A stretch of DNA of 64,000 bases from Bacillota bacterium. Its GTDB lineage: Bacteria > Bacillota > Clostridia > Lachnospirales > Lachnospiraceae. Both the position numbers and the translations under genes were made by a program. Shown here one piece after another: positions 27,329-36,614 of the stretch (its first letter is position 1; every line of letters starts with the position of its first letter). Location: the NCBI GenBank assembly GCA_023418475.1, contig JAEZZO010000004.1, positions 1-64,000 of the forward strand, given 5' to 3'. A model generated the notes under the pieces. The model saw only the letters and a program-made list of their open reading frames with translations. It did not search any database and was not told the origin of the DNA.

Positions 27329-27383
27329 CGGAGCTGGTTTGAATGTTGAAGAGAGCAACACATTTATTTCAGCTCCGCATTTT
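27329..27383 (+). terminator. partial terminator between binding-protein and permease genes
   Basis: A perfect 8-bp CGGAGCTG/CAGCTCCG stem (27329-27336 with 27370-27377) is followed by CATTTTT. It probably lets only part of the transcription reach the permease genes, a common arrangement after binding-protein genes. Confidence 0.65.
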
Positions 27384-27476
27384 TCACTGGCTTATGCTTC
27401 AGAACAGATAAAGGATGTGTCTTGCCTGCTTCCTCTGACAGCAGAGCCTTATGAGGAAAAGAAATGAGGTGTTTTC

Positions 27477-28370
27477 ATGCGATTGACCATGGTGGGAAAG
27501 AAAAAGCTGGAGGGGTATGCATTTGTCTTGCCCGGCTTTCTATATATAGCTTTTGTTCTGGGATATCCGCTGGTTTATAATTTTATCTTAAGCTTTAAGG
27601 ATGTGAGTGTTAAGAACTTTAAGTCAGGTACTTCTGTATTTGTTGGCTTTGATAATTACATTCATTTATTTCAGGATGCAACATTTTTACTGGTATTTAA
27701 GAATACCTTTGTATTTACAATTGCCTGCCTTATTGTACAGTTCTCCATTGGATTTATATTTGCCTTGTTCTTTTCGAAAAAGTTTACGTTGGCAGGCCCG
27801 ATCCGTGGATTGATATTGGTAGCCTATATGATGCCTATGTCGGTTACGGGTCTTTTGGGCAAGAATATGTTTGGCGTATCGGAAGGCGTTATTAATAATT
27901 TGCTGCTGAGAACCGGTATCATTGATAAGCCGGTTGAGTGGCTGATAAGCTCAAGTACAGCTCTGGGAGCGGTAATTGCGGTAAACTGCTGGGTTGGTAT
28001 TCCGTTTAATATGCTGCTGCTTACTTCCGGCTTAACGGGAATACCGGATGAAATTTTTGACAGTGCAGCTGTGGATGGAGCGAATGCGAGACAGAAATTC
28101 TTCCATATTATTCTTCCCCTGATGAAACCGGCAATCCTTGCTGTATTGATGCTGGGTTTTATTTATACCTTTAAGGCCTTTGATTTAATGTTTGTTATGA
28201 CAAGCGGAGGACCGCTCAATTCCACGGATGTACTGGGAACCTATGCATATGATTTGTCATTTTCACAATATCAGTTTTCCATGGGCTCCGCTTCTGCGAT
28301 TGTGTTATTCCTGTGTTTATTTATGATAGGCCTGCTCTACCTGAAGCTGATAGCAAGGGAGGACGACTGA
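27477..28370 (+). CDS. sugar ABC transporter permease (MalF-type)
   Basis: A permease of 297 residues with six predicted membrane segments and the EAA loop 'SAAVDGANARQKFFHIILPL' near residue 200. It begins with a short cytoplasmic tail and 'LEGYAFVLPGFLYIAFVLGYP', as in lactose/oligosaccharide permeases. GAGGT precedes the ATG. The next permease starts 1 base after its stop, so they are cotranslated and would pair. No ATPase gene is in the operon. Confidence 0.93.
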   Translation: MRLTMVGKKKLEGYAFVLPGFLYIAFVLGYPLVYNFILSFKDVSVKNFKSGTSVFVGFDNYIHLFQDATFLLVFKNTFVFTIACLIVQFSIGFIFALFFSKKFTLAGPIRGLILVAYMMPMSVTGLLGKNMFGVSEGVINNLLLRTGIIDKPVEWLISSSTALGAVIAVNCWVGIPFNMLLLTSGLTGIPDEIFDSAAVDGANARQKFFHIILPLMKPAILAVLMLGFIYTFKAFDLMFVMTSGGPLNSTDVLGTYAYDLSFSQYQFSMGSASAIVLFLCLFMIGLLYLKLIAREDD

Positions 28371-28371
28371 T

Positions 28372-29232
28372 ATGGTACAGGACAAAGTAGCTAAGGTAAG
28401 TCATTCGAAGGAAAAAGCCAGAAATATCATAATGTGTATCATATCGATAGGAATTGCGATTATCTTCCTGTTTCCGATCTATTGGCTGATGGCGATGTCT
28501 TTCAAATCCGATACGGAGACCTTTGGAAAAATACTTACCTATTATCCTCACGAGTTTACAATTGACCCATGGCTGGCCAATCTTCAAGATAAGGATTTTT
28601 TATCGTCCTTAAAAAACAGTATTATTATCGCCGTATGCTCCATGAGTATTTCCCTGCTCTTTGGAGTGCCGGCAGCTTATGGTATGGGGCGGTACCGTAT
28701 ACCGGGTAGAAGAGTGTTTCTTCTGACCTTTTTAATAACGCAGATGCTGCCGGCTTCTTTAATGCTGACACCGATGTATCTGATTTTTAATCAATTTCAT
28801 CTACTGGGAACCTATGCAGCACCGTCCATTGCGATTGCCAGCGGTTCCATACCGTTTATTGTTATTACGCTGCGTCCTTATTTCAAGAGTATTCCAACCT
28901 CTTTGGATGATGCCGCTCGAATAGACGGTTGCAATGTATTTAAGTCTTTTTTAAGAATTATGCTACCTACGATTAAGACCGGTATTATTACGGTTATGGT
29001 AATCTCCTTCTTAGGAGGCTGGAATGATCTTGCTTATTCCATGACCTTTAATGTAAAGCCGGAGATGCGTCCTCTGACAGCCAATATACAAAAATTCCAG
29101 AGTAAATATGGTACGAAATGGAATTGTATTATGGCATATGGTACGATATTGGTACTGCCGGTTATTTTACTTTTTGTGTTTTTACAAAAATATATTGTAG
29201 GTGGTCTTACATCTGGGGCGGTGAAAGAATAG
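28372..29232 (+). CDS. carbohydrate ABC transporter permease (MalG-type)
   Basis: A permease of 286 residues with six predicted membrane segments and an EAA loop 'DAARIDGCNVFKSFLRIMLP' near residues 180-200. It partners with the permease just upstream. GGAGG overlaps the end of that gene. The C-terminus ends in 'FVFLQKYIVGGLTSGAVKE', the usual end of this family. Confidence 0.94.
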   Translation: MVQDKVAKVSHSKEKARNIIMCIISIGIAIIFLFPIYWLMAMSFKSDTETFGKILTYYPHEFTIDPWLANLQDKDFLSSLKNSIIIAVCSMSISLLFGVPAAYGMGRYRIPGRRVFLLTFLITQMLPASLMLTPMYLIFNQFHLLGTYAAPSIAIASGSIPFIVITLRPYFKSIPTSLDDAARIDGCNVFKSFLRIMLPTIKTGIITVMVISFLGGWNDLAYSMTFNVKPEMRPLTANIQKFQSKYGTKWNCIMAYGTILVLPVILLFVFLQKYIVGGLTSGAVKE

Positions 29233-29284
29233 TTTTAAATAATTTTTCGAAAAGCGTGTAAACTTTAGCGCATTACTTATTAGA

Positions 29285-29544
29285 TTTGAGAGTCAAAAGT
29301 CCCTGTACAGTATTTTATTCGTCAATTTGTACAAATTATGCTGTGATACAGAAGATTGTTCATTCACAACCCGCTTTCGCTTGAACGAAGTACGTAGTGG
29401 TACATAAGGTCTTAAAACACAGGACCTAAGTATCAACGACTTCATACAGTTGTTTATTGAACATGCTTCTGTATTACAGCAAGTAAGTTTGTGTATATGC
29501 AAATTGACGAAGCCAAGTTTTTCATAGGACTTTTGATACTCAAA
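29285..29544. repeat. large palindromic repeat, copy A
   Basis: A ~260-bp imperfect palindrome in the gap before the GH31 gene. The outermost 18-base arms (29285-29302 and 29527-29544) pair at 16 of 18 positions. Further in, other arms pair (TGCTGTGATACAGAAG near 29340 with CTTCTGTATTACAGCA near 29466). A related copy lies at 31690-31954. No transposase is encoded, so it may be a non-autonomous, MITE-like element. Confidence 0.8.
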
Positions 29545-29628
29545 TCCTTATTATCAATCGACGAAAAGTGCCAAGGGTGCTTTTTGCACAGGTTTAGAGA
29601 ACCGTTTAAGCGGCAGAGGGAGGTTAAT

Positions 29629-31668
29629 ATGTCAGATCATGATCATGGACCAAAACAGGATTTTTTATTAGGATATTTCAGCAGTGAAGATAATAGCCTT
29701 TATTACCGGTATGACAGTGAAAGAGTTATTATTGAACCATGGGGCTTAAACAGTCTTCGGGTACGGGCAAGCAAGATGCCGGTAATGCCACAGGAGGATT
29801 GGGCACTGATACCGCCGGCAAACAAGGAAGCGGACATTGTTATAGAAAAATACCAGGCAACCATCACCAACGGAAAAATAAAAGCAGTCATTAATAAAAT
29901 AGGCAAGATATGCTTCTATAATCAAAAAGAGGAGCTTTTACTGGAAGAATATGTGCGTAACCGCAAGGATATGTTTGCAGAAACCTGCAGCTCGATTGAA
30001 GTAGAGGCAAGAGAATTTAGGCCAATTATTGGTGGGGACTATAAATTATCCATGCGTTTTGTATCGAACCAGAGAGAAAAAATATACGGCATGGGACAAT
30101 ATCAGCAGCCTTTCCTGGATTTAAAGGGAGCCGATTTAGAGCTTGCACACCGTAATTCTCAGGCAAGTGTTCCGTTTGCACTGTCGTCGCTGGGATATGG
30201 CTTTCTATGGAACAATCCGGCGGTCGGTCGCGTTAATTTTGGAAAGAATATTACTACCTGGGAAGCGTATTCTTCGAAAAAACTGGATTACTGGATTACG
30301 GCAGGAGACACCCCTTCAGAAATTGAAGAAGCTTATGCGGAGGCAACCGGTAAGGTACCTATGATGCCGGAGTATGCGATGGGCTTCTGGCAATGTAAGC
30401 TTCGTTATCAGACACAGGAAGAGCTTCTGGAAGTAGCAAGAGAATACAAGAAAAGAAAGCTTCCAATCTCTGTGATCGTTGTGGATTTCTTCCATTGGCC
30501 CCTGCAGGGAGAGTGGAAATTCGATCCTACCTATTGGCCGGACCCGGATGCCATGATTGCGGAACTTAAGGAAATGGGTATTGAACTCATGGTATCCATA
30601 TGGCCGACGGTAGATTATAGGAGTGAAAATTTTGACGAAATGGTCAATAAAGGATTACTGATCCGTACCGAAAGAGGCTTCCGTATCTCAATGGATTTCC
30701 AAGGTAACACTGTACATTATGATCCGACTAATCCTGAGGCAAGGGAATACGTATGGAAAAAGGCGAAAGCAAATTATTATGACAAGGGCATTAAGGTATT
30801 CTGGCTGGACGAGGCAGAACCGGAATATTCGGTATATGATTTTGATAACTACCGGTATTTCCTGGGGTCGGATATGGAGGTAGGTAATCTCTATCCGCTG
30901 TTGTATGCGAAAACCTTCTTTGACGGAATGAAGGAGGAGGGGCAGGAAAATATTATTAACCTCCTGCGCTGTGCCTGGGCTGGTTCACAGAAGTATGGTG
31001 CGCTTGTCTGGTCCGGAGATATTCACTCAACCTTCGCCAGCTTAAAAAATCAGTTTGCGGCAGGACTTAATATGGGGATTGCCGGAATACCGTGGTGGAC
31101 AACGGATATCGGCGGCTTCTTCGGAGCAGATATCCACGATTCTAAATTTCATGAAATCCTGGTTCGCTGGTTTGAGTACGGAACCTTCTGTCCGGTTATG
31201 AGATTACACGGCTACCGTTGGCCGCTGCAGCCGCAGCAGGGTACCACCGGCGGCGCAGCGTGTATCTCCGGAGCACCGAATGAAGTGTGGTCTTATGGGG
31301 ATAAAGTATATGAGATCTGTACAAAATACCTGAAGATCAGAGAAGCGATGAAGCCGTATATAACGAAGATTATGGAAGAGGCGCATGAGAAGGGTACGCC
31401 GGTAATGCGGCCATTGTTCTATGATTTCCCGGAAGATGCTTCCTGCTGGGAAAATGAAACGCAGTATATGTTCGGTCCGGATGTCCTGGTGGCACCGGTA
31501 ATGGACGAAGAGGTGGAAGAAATGACGGTTTATCTGCCGAAGGGTTCTGTGTGGGTTAATTCCTGGACAGGAGATATCCATGAGGGTGGTCAGAAAGTTG
31601 CTGTTAAGACGCCGATTGATCAGATACCTTTGTTTACGAGAAATGGGTATTGTTTAGAATTGTTTTAG
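29629..31668 (+). CDS. GH31 family glycosidase (alpha-glucosidase / alpha-xylosidase)
   Basis: An enzyme of 679 residues in glycoside hydrolase family 31. After an N-terminal beta-sandwich, the catalytic barrel shows 'FWLDEAEPEY' (nucleophile Asp, about residue 411) and 'LVWSGDIHSTFASL' (acid/base Asp). 'MGIAGIPWWTTDIGGF' and 'PVMRLHGYRWP' are also family marks. It has no signal peptide, so it is probably cytoplasmic and acts on imported alpha-linked oligosaccharides. The resemblance is closest to YicI-like alpha-xylosidases, but this is from motif shape only. GGGAGG 6 bases before the ATG supports the start. It is flanked on both sides by the palindromic repeats. Confidence 0.92.
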   Translation: MSDHDHGPKQDFLLGYFSSEDNSLYYRYDSERVIIEPWGLNSLRVRASKMPVMPQEDWALIPPANKEADIVIEKYQATITNGKIKAVINKIGKICFYNQKEELLLEEYVRNRKDMFAETCSSIEVEAREFRPIIGGDYKLSMRFVSNQREKIYGMGQYQQPFLDLKGADLELAHRNSQASVPFALSSLGYGFLWNNPAVGRVNFGKNITTWEAYSSKKLDYWITAGDTPSEIEEAYAEATGKVPMMPEYAMGFWQCKLRYQTQEELLEVAREYKKRKLPISVIVVDFFHWPLQGEWKFDPTYWPDPDAMIAELKEMGIELMVSIWPTVDYRSENFDEMVNKGLLIRTERGFRISMDFQGNTVHYDPTNPEAREYVWKKAKANYYDKGIKVFWLDEAEPEYSVYDFDNYRYFLGSDMEVGNLYPLLYAKTFFDGMKEEGQENIINLLRCAWAGSQKYGALVWSGDIHSTFASLKNQFAAGLNMGIAGIPWWTTDIGGFFGADIHDSKFHEILVRWFEYGTFCPVMRLHGYRWPLQPQQGTTGGAACISGAPNEVWSYGDKVYEICTKYLKIREAMKPYITKIMEEAHEKGTPVMRPLFYDFPEDASCWENETQYMFGPDVLVAPVMDEEVEEMTVYLPKGSVWVNSWTGDIHEGGQKVAVKTPIDQIPLFTRNGYCLELF

Positions 31669-31689
31669 TTTAGAGTTATTTAACAAAGT

Positions 31690-31954
31690 CTTGTGTACGA
31701 AAGGCTCCCTGTAAAGTATTTTGGTTGTTCAGTTGCGCAATTTATGCTGTAGTGCTGTGATATAGAAGTTAATTCATAAGCTGATTCTGTTTGGACGAAG
31801 TGCGAAATAGTACATAAGGTCTTAAGAAACAGGATCTTATGTACCAGCGACTTCATGTAGTTGTTCCTTGAACAAATTTCTGTATCACAGTGTTTCAGTT
31901 TGTGTATGTGCAAATTGATAAAGCCAAGTATTTACTGGAACTTTTAACATTTAA
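31690..31954. repeat. large palindromic repeat, copy B
   Basis: A diverged copy of the element at 29285-29544. It shares blocks such as CCCTGTAAAGTATTTT near 31708, TACATAAGGTCTTAA near 31811, GCGACTTCATGTAGTTGTT near 31847 and GTGCAAATTGATAAAGCCAAGTA near 31908 (each with a counterpart in copy A). Its arms also pair with each other. It lies right after the GH31 gene, before the YesL gene. Confidence 0.78.
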
Positions 31955-32040
31955 ACACATAATTATATTAAGCTGGATTAGAATCGGGAAGTCTATAAAT
32001 TAGCTGAAAACTAGAGTGCTATGGGGAGGAAGGCTGCATT

Positions 32041-32679
32041 ATGCTTGATAAAAATAATAAAGTGAAAGAAAAACAGAGAGTATTTGATTACAATTCGAAG
32101 AGTTATTTCTATTATATGGAGAAAATATTTGATGTAGCTGTTCTTAGCCTGTTATGGCTTGTTTTCTGCCTCCCTATAGTGACGATAGGAGCGTCGACCA
32201 CCGCTTTGTATTATACAGTTCATAAAGTGATTATGCAGGATAGAGGGTATCTGTCACAGGAATTTGTACGGGCGTTCCGGGATAATCTGAAACGCGGAAC
32301 AATTCTGTGGCTTATTCTTGGAATAGTAAACTTTGCGCTTCAGCTGAATATCGGGATATTATATAAGAAGACAGAAGGGTATGCGGGATTATTCTTTGTT
32401 ATTTTTTATATTGTATTGCTCGTTCTTGTGATAGGGGTGATGCTTTATTCTTTTCCGGCTATGTCTCGTTTTGATATGGAAGCGGGTTGGATCTTAAAGC
32501 TTGCATTATATATGACATTCCGTTATTTTCCTGTGACGCTGGTATTGTTATCAATATTTGCTGCCGGTCTTTATGTACTATATCGGATACCGCTACTTAT
32601 TCTTTTCCTGCCGGTAGGTATGATGATGGGGGAACATTATTTTCTGGAGCCTATTTTGCATAAACATACTACGCATTAA
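32041..32679 (+). CDS. yesL: YesL family (DUF624) membrane protein
   Basis: A membrane protein of 212 residues with about five hydrophobic segments and the DUF624 pattern: 'YMEKIFDVAVLSLLWLVFCLPIVTIG' (given here in part), 'ASTTALYYTVHKVI', and a short loop before the second segment. YesL-like genes usually sit with YesM/YesN and sugar importers, as here. Its role is unknown; a helper role in sugar transport is assumed. GGAGG lies about 12 bases before the ATG. Confidence 0.88.
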   Translation: MLDKNNKVKEKQRVFDYNSKSYFYYMEKIFDVAVLSLLWLVFCLPIVTIGASTTALYYTVHKVIMQDRGYLSQEFVRAFRDNLKRGTILWLILGIVNFALQLNIGILYKKTEGYAGLFFVIFYIVLLVLVIGVMLYSFPAMSRFDMEAGWILKLALYMTFRYFPVTLVLLSIFAAGLYVLYRIPLLILFLPVGMMMGEHYFLEPILHKHTTH

Positions 32680-33100
32680 TTTTCATTTCATTTAAAAACT
32701 TAAACCTGACTTTTATCAAGTTAACATCGTTGACAAAAGCTACTTTTAGCCTATCTTCAGAGGGCAGGTTTTATTATATAAATACTATGCACAACGGATA
32801 AGCTGTCGTCGTTTGACAACAAGATTGTTTTCATTTGGGCGATATAATACAGGGTACGGTTTTTTTATCCGATTTAAAGTACGAAAGATATAGTTTGAGA
32901 TTACTGCTGTATTGTAATTCTTTTGTATTTAGTTATGTAAAATGTGCTTGTAACGATAAAAAGTTTAATATTCCGGCAGCCATAAGGGTTTGCTGGAATT
33001 TTTTTATCATTACGAGTAAAAATAAATTGTGCAAATTGATACCTTTATATACCAAAAAATGTTTAAATATACCAAAGATAAAAAATGAAAGCTAATAAGG
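32680..33100. other. gene-free stretch
   Basis: About 420 bases between yesL and the Tad promoter. A short open frame at 32835-33095 has no ribosome binding site and an unlikely composition, so I do not call it. No clear terminator for yesL was found. Confidence 0.5.
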
Positions 33101-33190
33101 TTGACAAAATAAAGCTATCAATGTAATATATTTACATGAAATACATTTCATATGAAATTCGATATGAGAGTTTCGGTTCTCATTTTTCTA
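33101..33190 (+). promoter_or_regulatory. Tad pilus operon promoter and leader hairpins
   Basis: TTGACA (33101-33106), 17 bases, TAATAT (33124-33129) is a near-perfect sigma-A promoter. In the leader, a perfect ATGAAAT/ATTTCAT dyad (33136-33151) is followed by an ATGAGA/TCTCAT stem (33164-33183) ending in five T. The last looks like an intrinsic terminator placed before the first gene, so readthrough may be controlled. Confidence 0.65.
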
Positions 33191-33280
33191 TCGCTTGATG
33201 CTTGCTATAAGATCAAAGCATATCATTAATTATGAATTCAGTTTTAAATTCCCAATGTTAATTTTATAGGAGGTTTCAAA

Positions 33281-34273
33281 GTGGAGAAAACCTTTGTAAT
33301 CTACGATTCTGACGTTTTTTATGCAACCCGTTTTATGGAGTTTTTTAAAAGAAATAATACCTTTTTTGAGATAGCAGCTTTTACCAGAAAGGATTCACTG
33401 GAAGAATATCTGCAGTTTCATCCGGTTGAAATACTATTGCTGGGTGATGTCTTGGAGGAAGAATTGCTGAAATCGCAAAGAATTGGATATATTTATTATT
33501 TGACCGATTATGCTGCCGGATATTTTAATAATGATAGTACCAATATCTATAAGTTTCAGGCAGCCAGTTCTATAATGGATCAGATAGTAACAGATTATAC
33601 CAAAAAAATGGATAAAAGTAAGGATGACAGGAAGTTTTTTGATCAAATGCCGATTATATCAGTTGTTTCGCCGGTGCCCTGTCTGGAAAGTCTGTTATTT
33701 ACCTGTTCCCTTGCCATGCAGATGTCAGAGCAAAATAAGGTATTACTGGTGTTGTTGGATCCTCTTCCGGTCAGGTTGACGGAACATTTTAACGATTTAG
33801 GTCAGTCTTTATCCGATTTTATTTATTATTTAAAAGAGAAAGCGGATATTACTGCTAAAATGAACATGATATCCGGTATAAAGGGCAATCTATCATATCT
33901 GTCAGGAATTTTGCACGGTGCAGATCTCATAGCACTGGGCAAAGAAGATATCCGACGGTGGATGGAAGAATTAAGGAAAGCTGCTGTATATCGGACGGTA
34001 ATATTTTATGTGGGATGCTATACCGAAACGTTGACGGAATTTATGAATAATAGCAATACCGTATTGATTACTAAAATAGATTATCCATATGATACAGCTG
34101 TATACCAGGAGTGGAAGAGGCAACAGGCACAGCTGGGAATAGATGTTGACACCGATAAATTCTGCCTGATAGAACTTTGCAGGGAGGAAGGTATAGAAGC
34201 CCTTCCGGTAACACTACAAGAACTTACTGGCACTTTGTCCTGGGAAAATGCAAAAAAATATAAAAATCAATAA
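33281..34273 (+). CDS. tadZ: TadZ/CpaE-like pilus localisation protein
   Basis: A protein of 330 residues. An N-terminal receiver-like region (about 1-120) precedes a MinD/ParA-like domain that starts 'QMPIISVVSPVPCLESLLFTCSL' (shortened in part). In active members this position carries a GGVGKT-type deviant Walker A loop; here it is 'SPVPCLES', with no Lys or Gly-Lys-Thr, so ATP binding is probably lost. TadZ proteins mark the site of pilus assembly at the membrane. It starts at a GTG with AGGAGG 9 bases upstream and is followed by the CpaF ATPase gene after 17 bases. Confidence 0.78.
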   Translation: MEKTFVIYDSDVFYATRFMEFFKRNNTFFEIAAFTRKDSLEEYLQFHPVEILLLGDVLEEELLKSQRIGYIYYLTDYAAGYFNNDSTNIYKFQAASSIMDQIVTDYTKKMDKSKDDRKFFDQMPIISVVSPVPCLESLLFTCSLAMQMSEQNKVLLVLLDPLPVRLTEHFNDLGQSLSDFIYYLKEKADITAKMNMISGIKGNLSYLSGILHGADLIALGKEDIRRWMEELRKAAVYRTVIFYVGCYTETLTEFMNNSNTVLITKIDYPYDTAVYQEWKRQQAQLGIDVDTDKFCLIELCREEGIEALPVTLQELTGTLSWENAKKYKNQ

Positions 34274-34290
34274 TACTGCAGGAGGCTTAC

Positions 34291-35178
34291 ATGGACCATT
34301 TAAAGGAAGCTTTAAGGCATATGGTGATAGAACAGATTGATTTGAGCAGAGATATTTCGGATGAAGAGCTTTTGGATATAATAGATGGTGAACTGATTAG
34401 TTGTAGTAAAAATCAATATATTAGTATGCAGGAGAAGCAAGGACTTCGCAAGGAAATATTCAACTCAATTAGAGGGCTTGATATTTTGCAGGAATTGATA
34501 GATGACCCAGCCATAACAGAAGTCATGGTAAACGGGCCGGAGAATATATTTATAGAAAGAGATGGAAGAATTTATCCCAGTAACAGAAAATTTGAATCTG
34601 TACAAAAGCTGGAGGATGTTGTTCAACAGATTGTTTCCCATTCAAACCGTATTATTAACGAAGCTTGTCCAATTGTGGATTCCAGACTGCCGGATGGCTC
34701 CAGAGTCAATATTGTTCTGTCGCCGGTTGCTATGGAGGGCCCAATTATAACGATAAGAAAATTCCCGGACAAACCGATCACTATGGATCGCTTAATTGAT
34801 CTGGGGTCTATCTCGCAAGAATTAGCAGTTTTTTTAAAAAAGCTGGTTATGTCGGGATACAATATCTTCATAAGTGGCGGAACCGGTTCCGGCAAAACCA
34901 CCTTTCTTAATGTTCTATCTAATTTTATCCCCTCCGACGAAAGAATTATTACAATTGAAGATTCTGCGGAACTTCAGCTTCGTAATATTCCAAATCTTGT
35001 CCGCTTGGAGGTACGTAACGCAAATTCGGAGGGAAATAATGAGGTCACGATTCGTGACCTTATAAAAACCTCTCTTCGAATGCGTCCTGATCGGATTATC
35101 GTAGGCGAAGTCCGCGATGCGGCCGCAATTGATATGCTACAGGCTCTTAATACCGGGCATACATTGTTAGCACTATAG
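34291..35178 (+). pseudogene. cpaF: CpaF/TadA pilus ATPase, 5' part cut by insertion
   Basis: The first 290 codons of a type II/IV secretion ATPase that powers Flp pilus assembly. Visible parts are 'DPAITEVMVNGPENIFIE', 'SRLPDGSRVNIV', the Walker A 'GGTGSGKTT' (about residues 196-204), the Asp box 'TIEDSAEL' and the Walker B-like 'RPDRIIVGEVRD'. At 'LQALNTGH' the native sequence stops: five element-derived codons and a TAG follow. The 3' part resumes exactly at 53623 with 'DGSLSTGHANSP'. Joining the two at the shared core gives one frame of about 403 residues. The truncated product lacks the conserved C-terminal motor part and should be inactive. AGGAGG precedes the ATG. Confidence 0.95.
35150..35160. 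other. attL core
   Basis: ATACCGGGCAT, identical to 53612-53622. It lies within the cpaF codons for Asn-Thr-Gly-His. An arm TTAGCACTAT at 35167-35176 is inverted relative to ATAGTACTAA at 53591-53600 (9 of 10). The rejoined attP would therefore be an imperfect dyad around the core, as expected for a large serine recombinase. Confidence 0.88.
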
Positions 35179-35184
35179 CAATTA

Positions 35185-36564
35185 CTACAAAAAAATAAGT
35201 TTGATGGAACGGTCCGAAAAGAATCGAATTTCTTGGAGTATAGATCTCCAGAAGCGTATCTTCTCATTAAAATCGAATGTCAAGTATATATCTTCAAAGT
35301 TGCTGTTTAAAAGTTGCTTTACTTTGGATAAATCTTTCTTAGGTACATCTTTAGAAGGTATTGCATTTAGCTGATCGATTAGCTTTGAACGATCGAGTTT
35401 AAACTCATCCATTGTGAGCAGGTCATTTAAATAGAGGTCTTTGAGCTTTTCGATTTTATCTTCAATCTGTTTTCTCTTTGCAATAGTGCTAATAATTGGA
35501 GCAGTAGATAATTCATATTCTCCGATATAATCCTCAAGGTCTTCACGTAAATGTGATATTAAATGCTTTTCTAGAGTAGTCTCAAACAGGATCTTTTGAT
35601 TGCCACATAACTTAAGATCAAAGTGTCGCTTGCATCGGTACCCGCTACGTTTATATTTCTTTCGGCTGCCGTCAAGTTTTGGATGGCCAATTCCATGTAC
35701 TTGATGCGCAGCCATTGCAGACCCGCAATCTCCACACTTGATCATTCCAGAGAAGAGATAATCCTTTTTCTTATTGGCGCGTATATTTCGCGATATCAGG
35801 CTCTGGACTAAATCAAAGGTTTCGCGGTCAATAATTGGTTGGCAATAGTTTGTATTATCACGAAACTCACCGATATATTTCCGGTTTTTCAGTATGCTTC
35901 TTCGATAAGTGGCTGAAGTTCTATCAATACCGAACTCCTCGCGCATATATTTCATTACATCGGTTAAATTAGATGTTAGCTTATAGCGATTGAATGCAGC
36001 AACAACATACTTTGCATTTTCATCCGGGACAAGGCGTTTATTTTCTATGTGATATCCAAACGGAGCGGTACCTGAGATCACTTCTCCGAATTTTACTTTA
36101 CTTTCAAAGACGGAAAGGATACGCTCAGAATCATTCTGTGCTTCTAGTTCTGCCCAAGTCATGGATTGCGCTACAAACGCTCGGCCATGGGCTGTTGTTG
36201 TGTCAAAAAACGGTTGAGATACGGCAGTCCATGATACCCCTTGTTCTTCTAGGATAGCTTGAGTATTAAGGTAATGACGTAGGGAGCGGAACCAACGATC
36301 GAGTTTAGTGAACAGGACAATATCTACATTTCCTGCTTTCACATCATCCATAAGGCGAGTAAAGTCATCGCGATTGAGTTTCTGGCCAGAAATACTTTCA
36401 TCTATATATTCATCAAATATAACCATATCATTATGCCTATTAACATAATCGCGAAGAGTTTCAAGCTGCTCCCGAAGACTGTCTCCTGTCTTTGCCTGTC
36501 TGTCTGAACTGACACGCAAATATAAAGCGCAACGTTTTAGTGTTTTCTCTGGTTTCTTTTTCAT
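35185..36564 (-). CDS. large serine recombinase (element integrase)
   Basis: A protein of 459 residues. The resolvase domain (1-150) begins 'CALYLRVSSDRQAKTGDSL', with the catalytic Ser in 'RVSSDRQ'. A recombinase domain follows ('APFGYHIENKRL', 'YRRSILKNRKYIGEF'). A zinc ribbon has 'MIKCGDCGSAM' and later 'YRCKRHFDLKLC'. A coiled-coil C-terminal region includes 'KRKQIEDKIEKLKDLYLNDLL'. It should catalyse integration between attP and attB; reversal usually needs a partner directionality factor. The gene ends only 25 bases from attL. AAAGGTG before the ATG at 36564 supports that start over a GTG at 36573. Confidence 0.95.
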   Translation of the reverse strand: MKKKPEKTLKRCALYLRVSSDRQAKTGDSLREQLETLRDYVNRHNDMVIFDEYIDESISGQKLNRDDFTRLMDDVKAGNVDIVLFTKLDRWFRSLRHYLNTQAILEEQGVSWTAVSQPFFDTTTAHGRAFVAQSMTWAELEAQNDSERILSVFESKVKFGEVISGTAPFGYHIENKRLVPDENAKYVVAAFNRYKLTSNLTDVMKYMREEFGIDRTSATYRRSILKNRKYIGEFRDNTNYCQPIIDRETFDLVQSLISRNIRANKKKDYLFSGMIKCGDCGSAMAAHQVHGIGHPKLDGSRKKYKRSGYRCKRHFDLKLCGNQKILFETTLEKHLISHLREDLEDYIGEYELSTAPIISTIAKRKQIEDKIEKLKDLYLNDLLTMDEFKLDRSKLIDQLNAIPSKDVPKKDLSKVKQLLNSNFEDIYLTFDFNEKIRFWRSILQEIRFFSDRSIKLIFL

Positions 36565-36614
36565 ATTAATCACCTTTACTAATTTAAGAAGGAATATGGC
36601 TTACTGTAATATCC

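Noticed and set aside
29293..31913. Two similar minus-strand open frames (29293-29502 and 31680-31913)
   Set aside because: They match because they lie in the two palindromic repeats; neither has a ribosome binding site.
32835..33095. 86-codon open frame before the Tad promoter
   Set aside because: No ribosome binding site and unusual composition.
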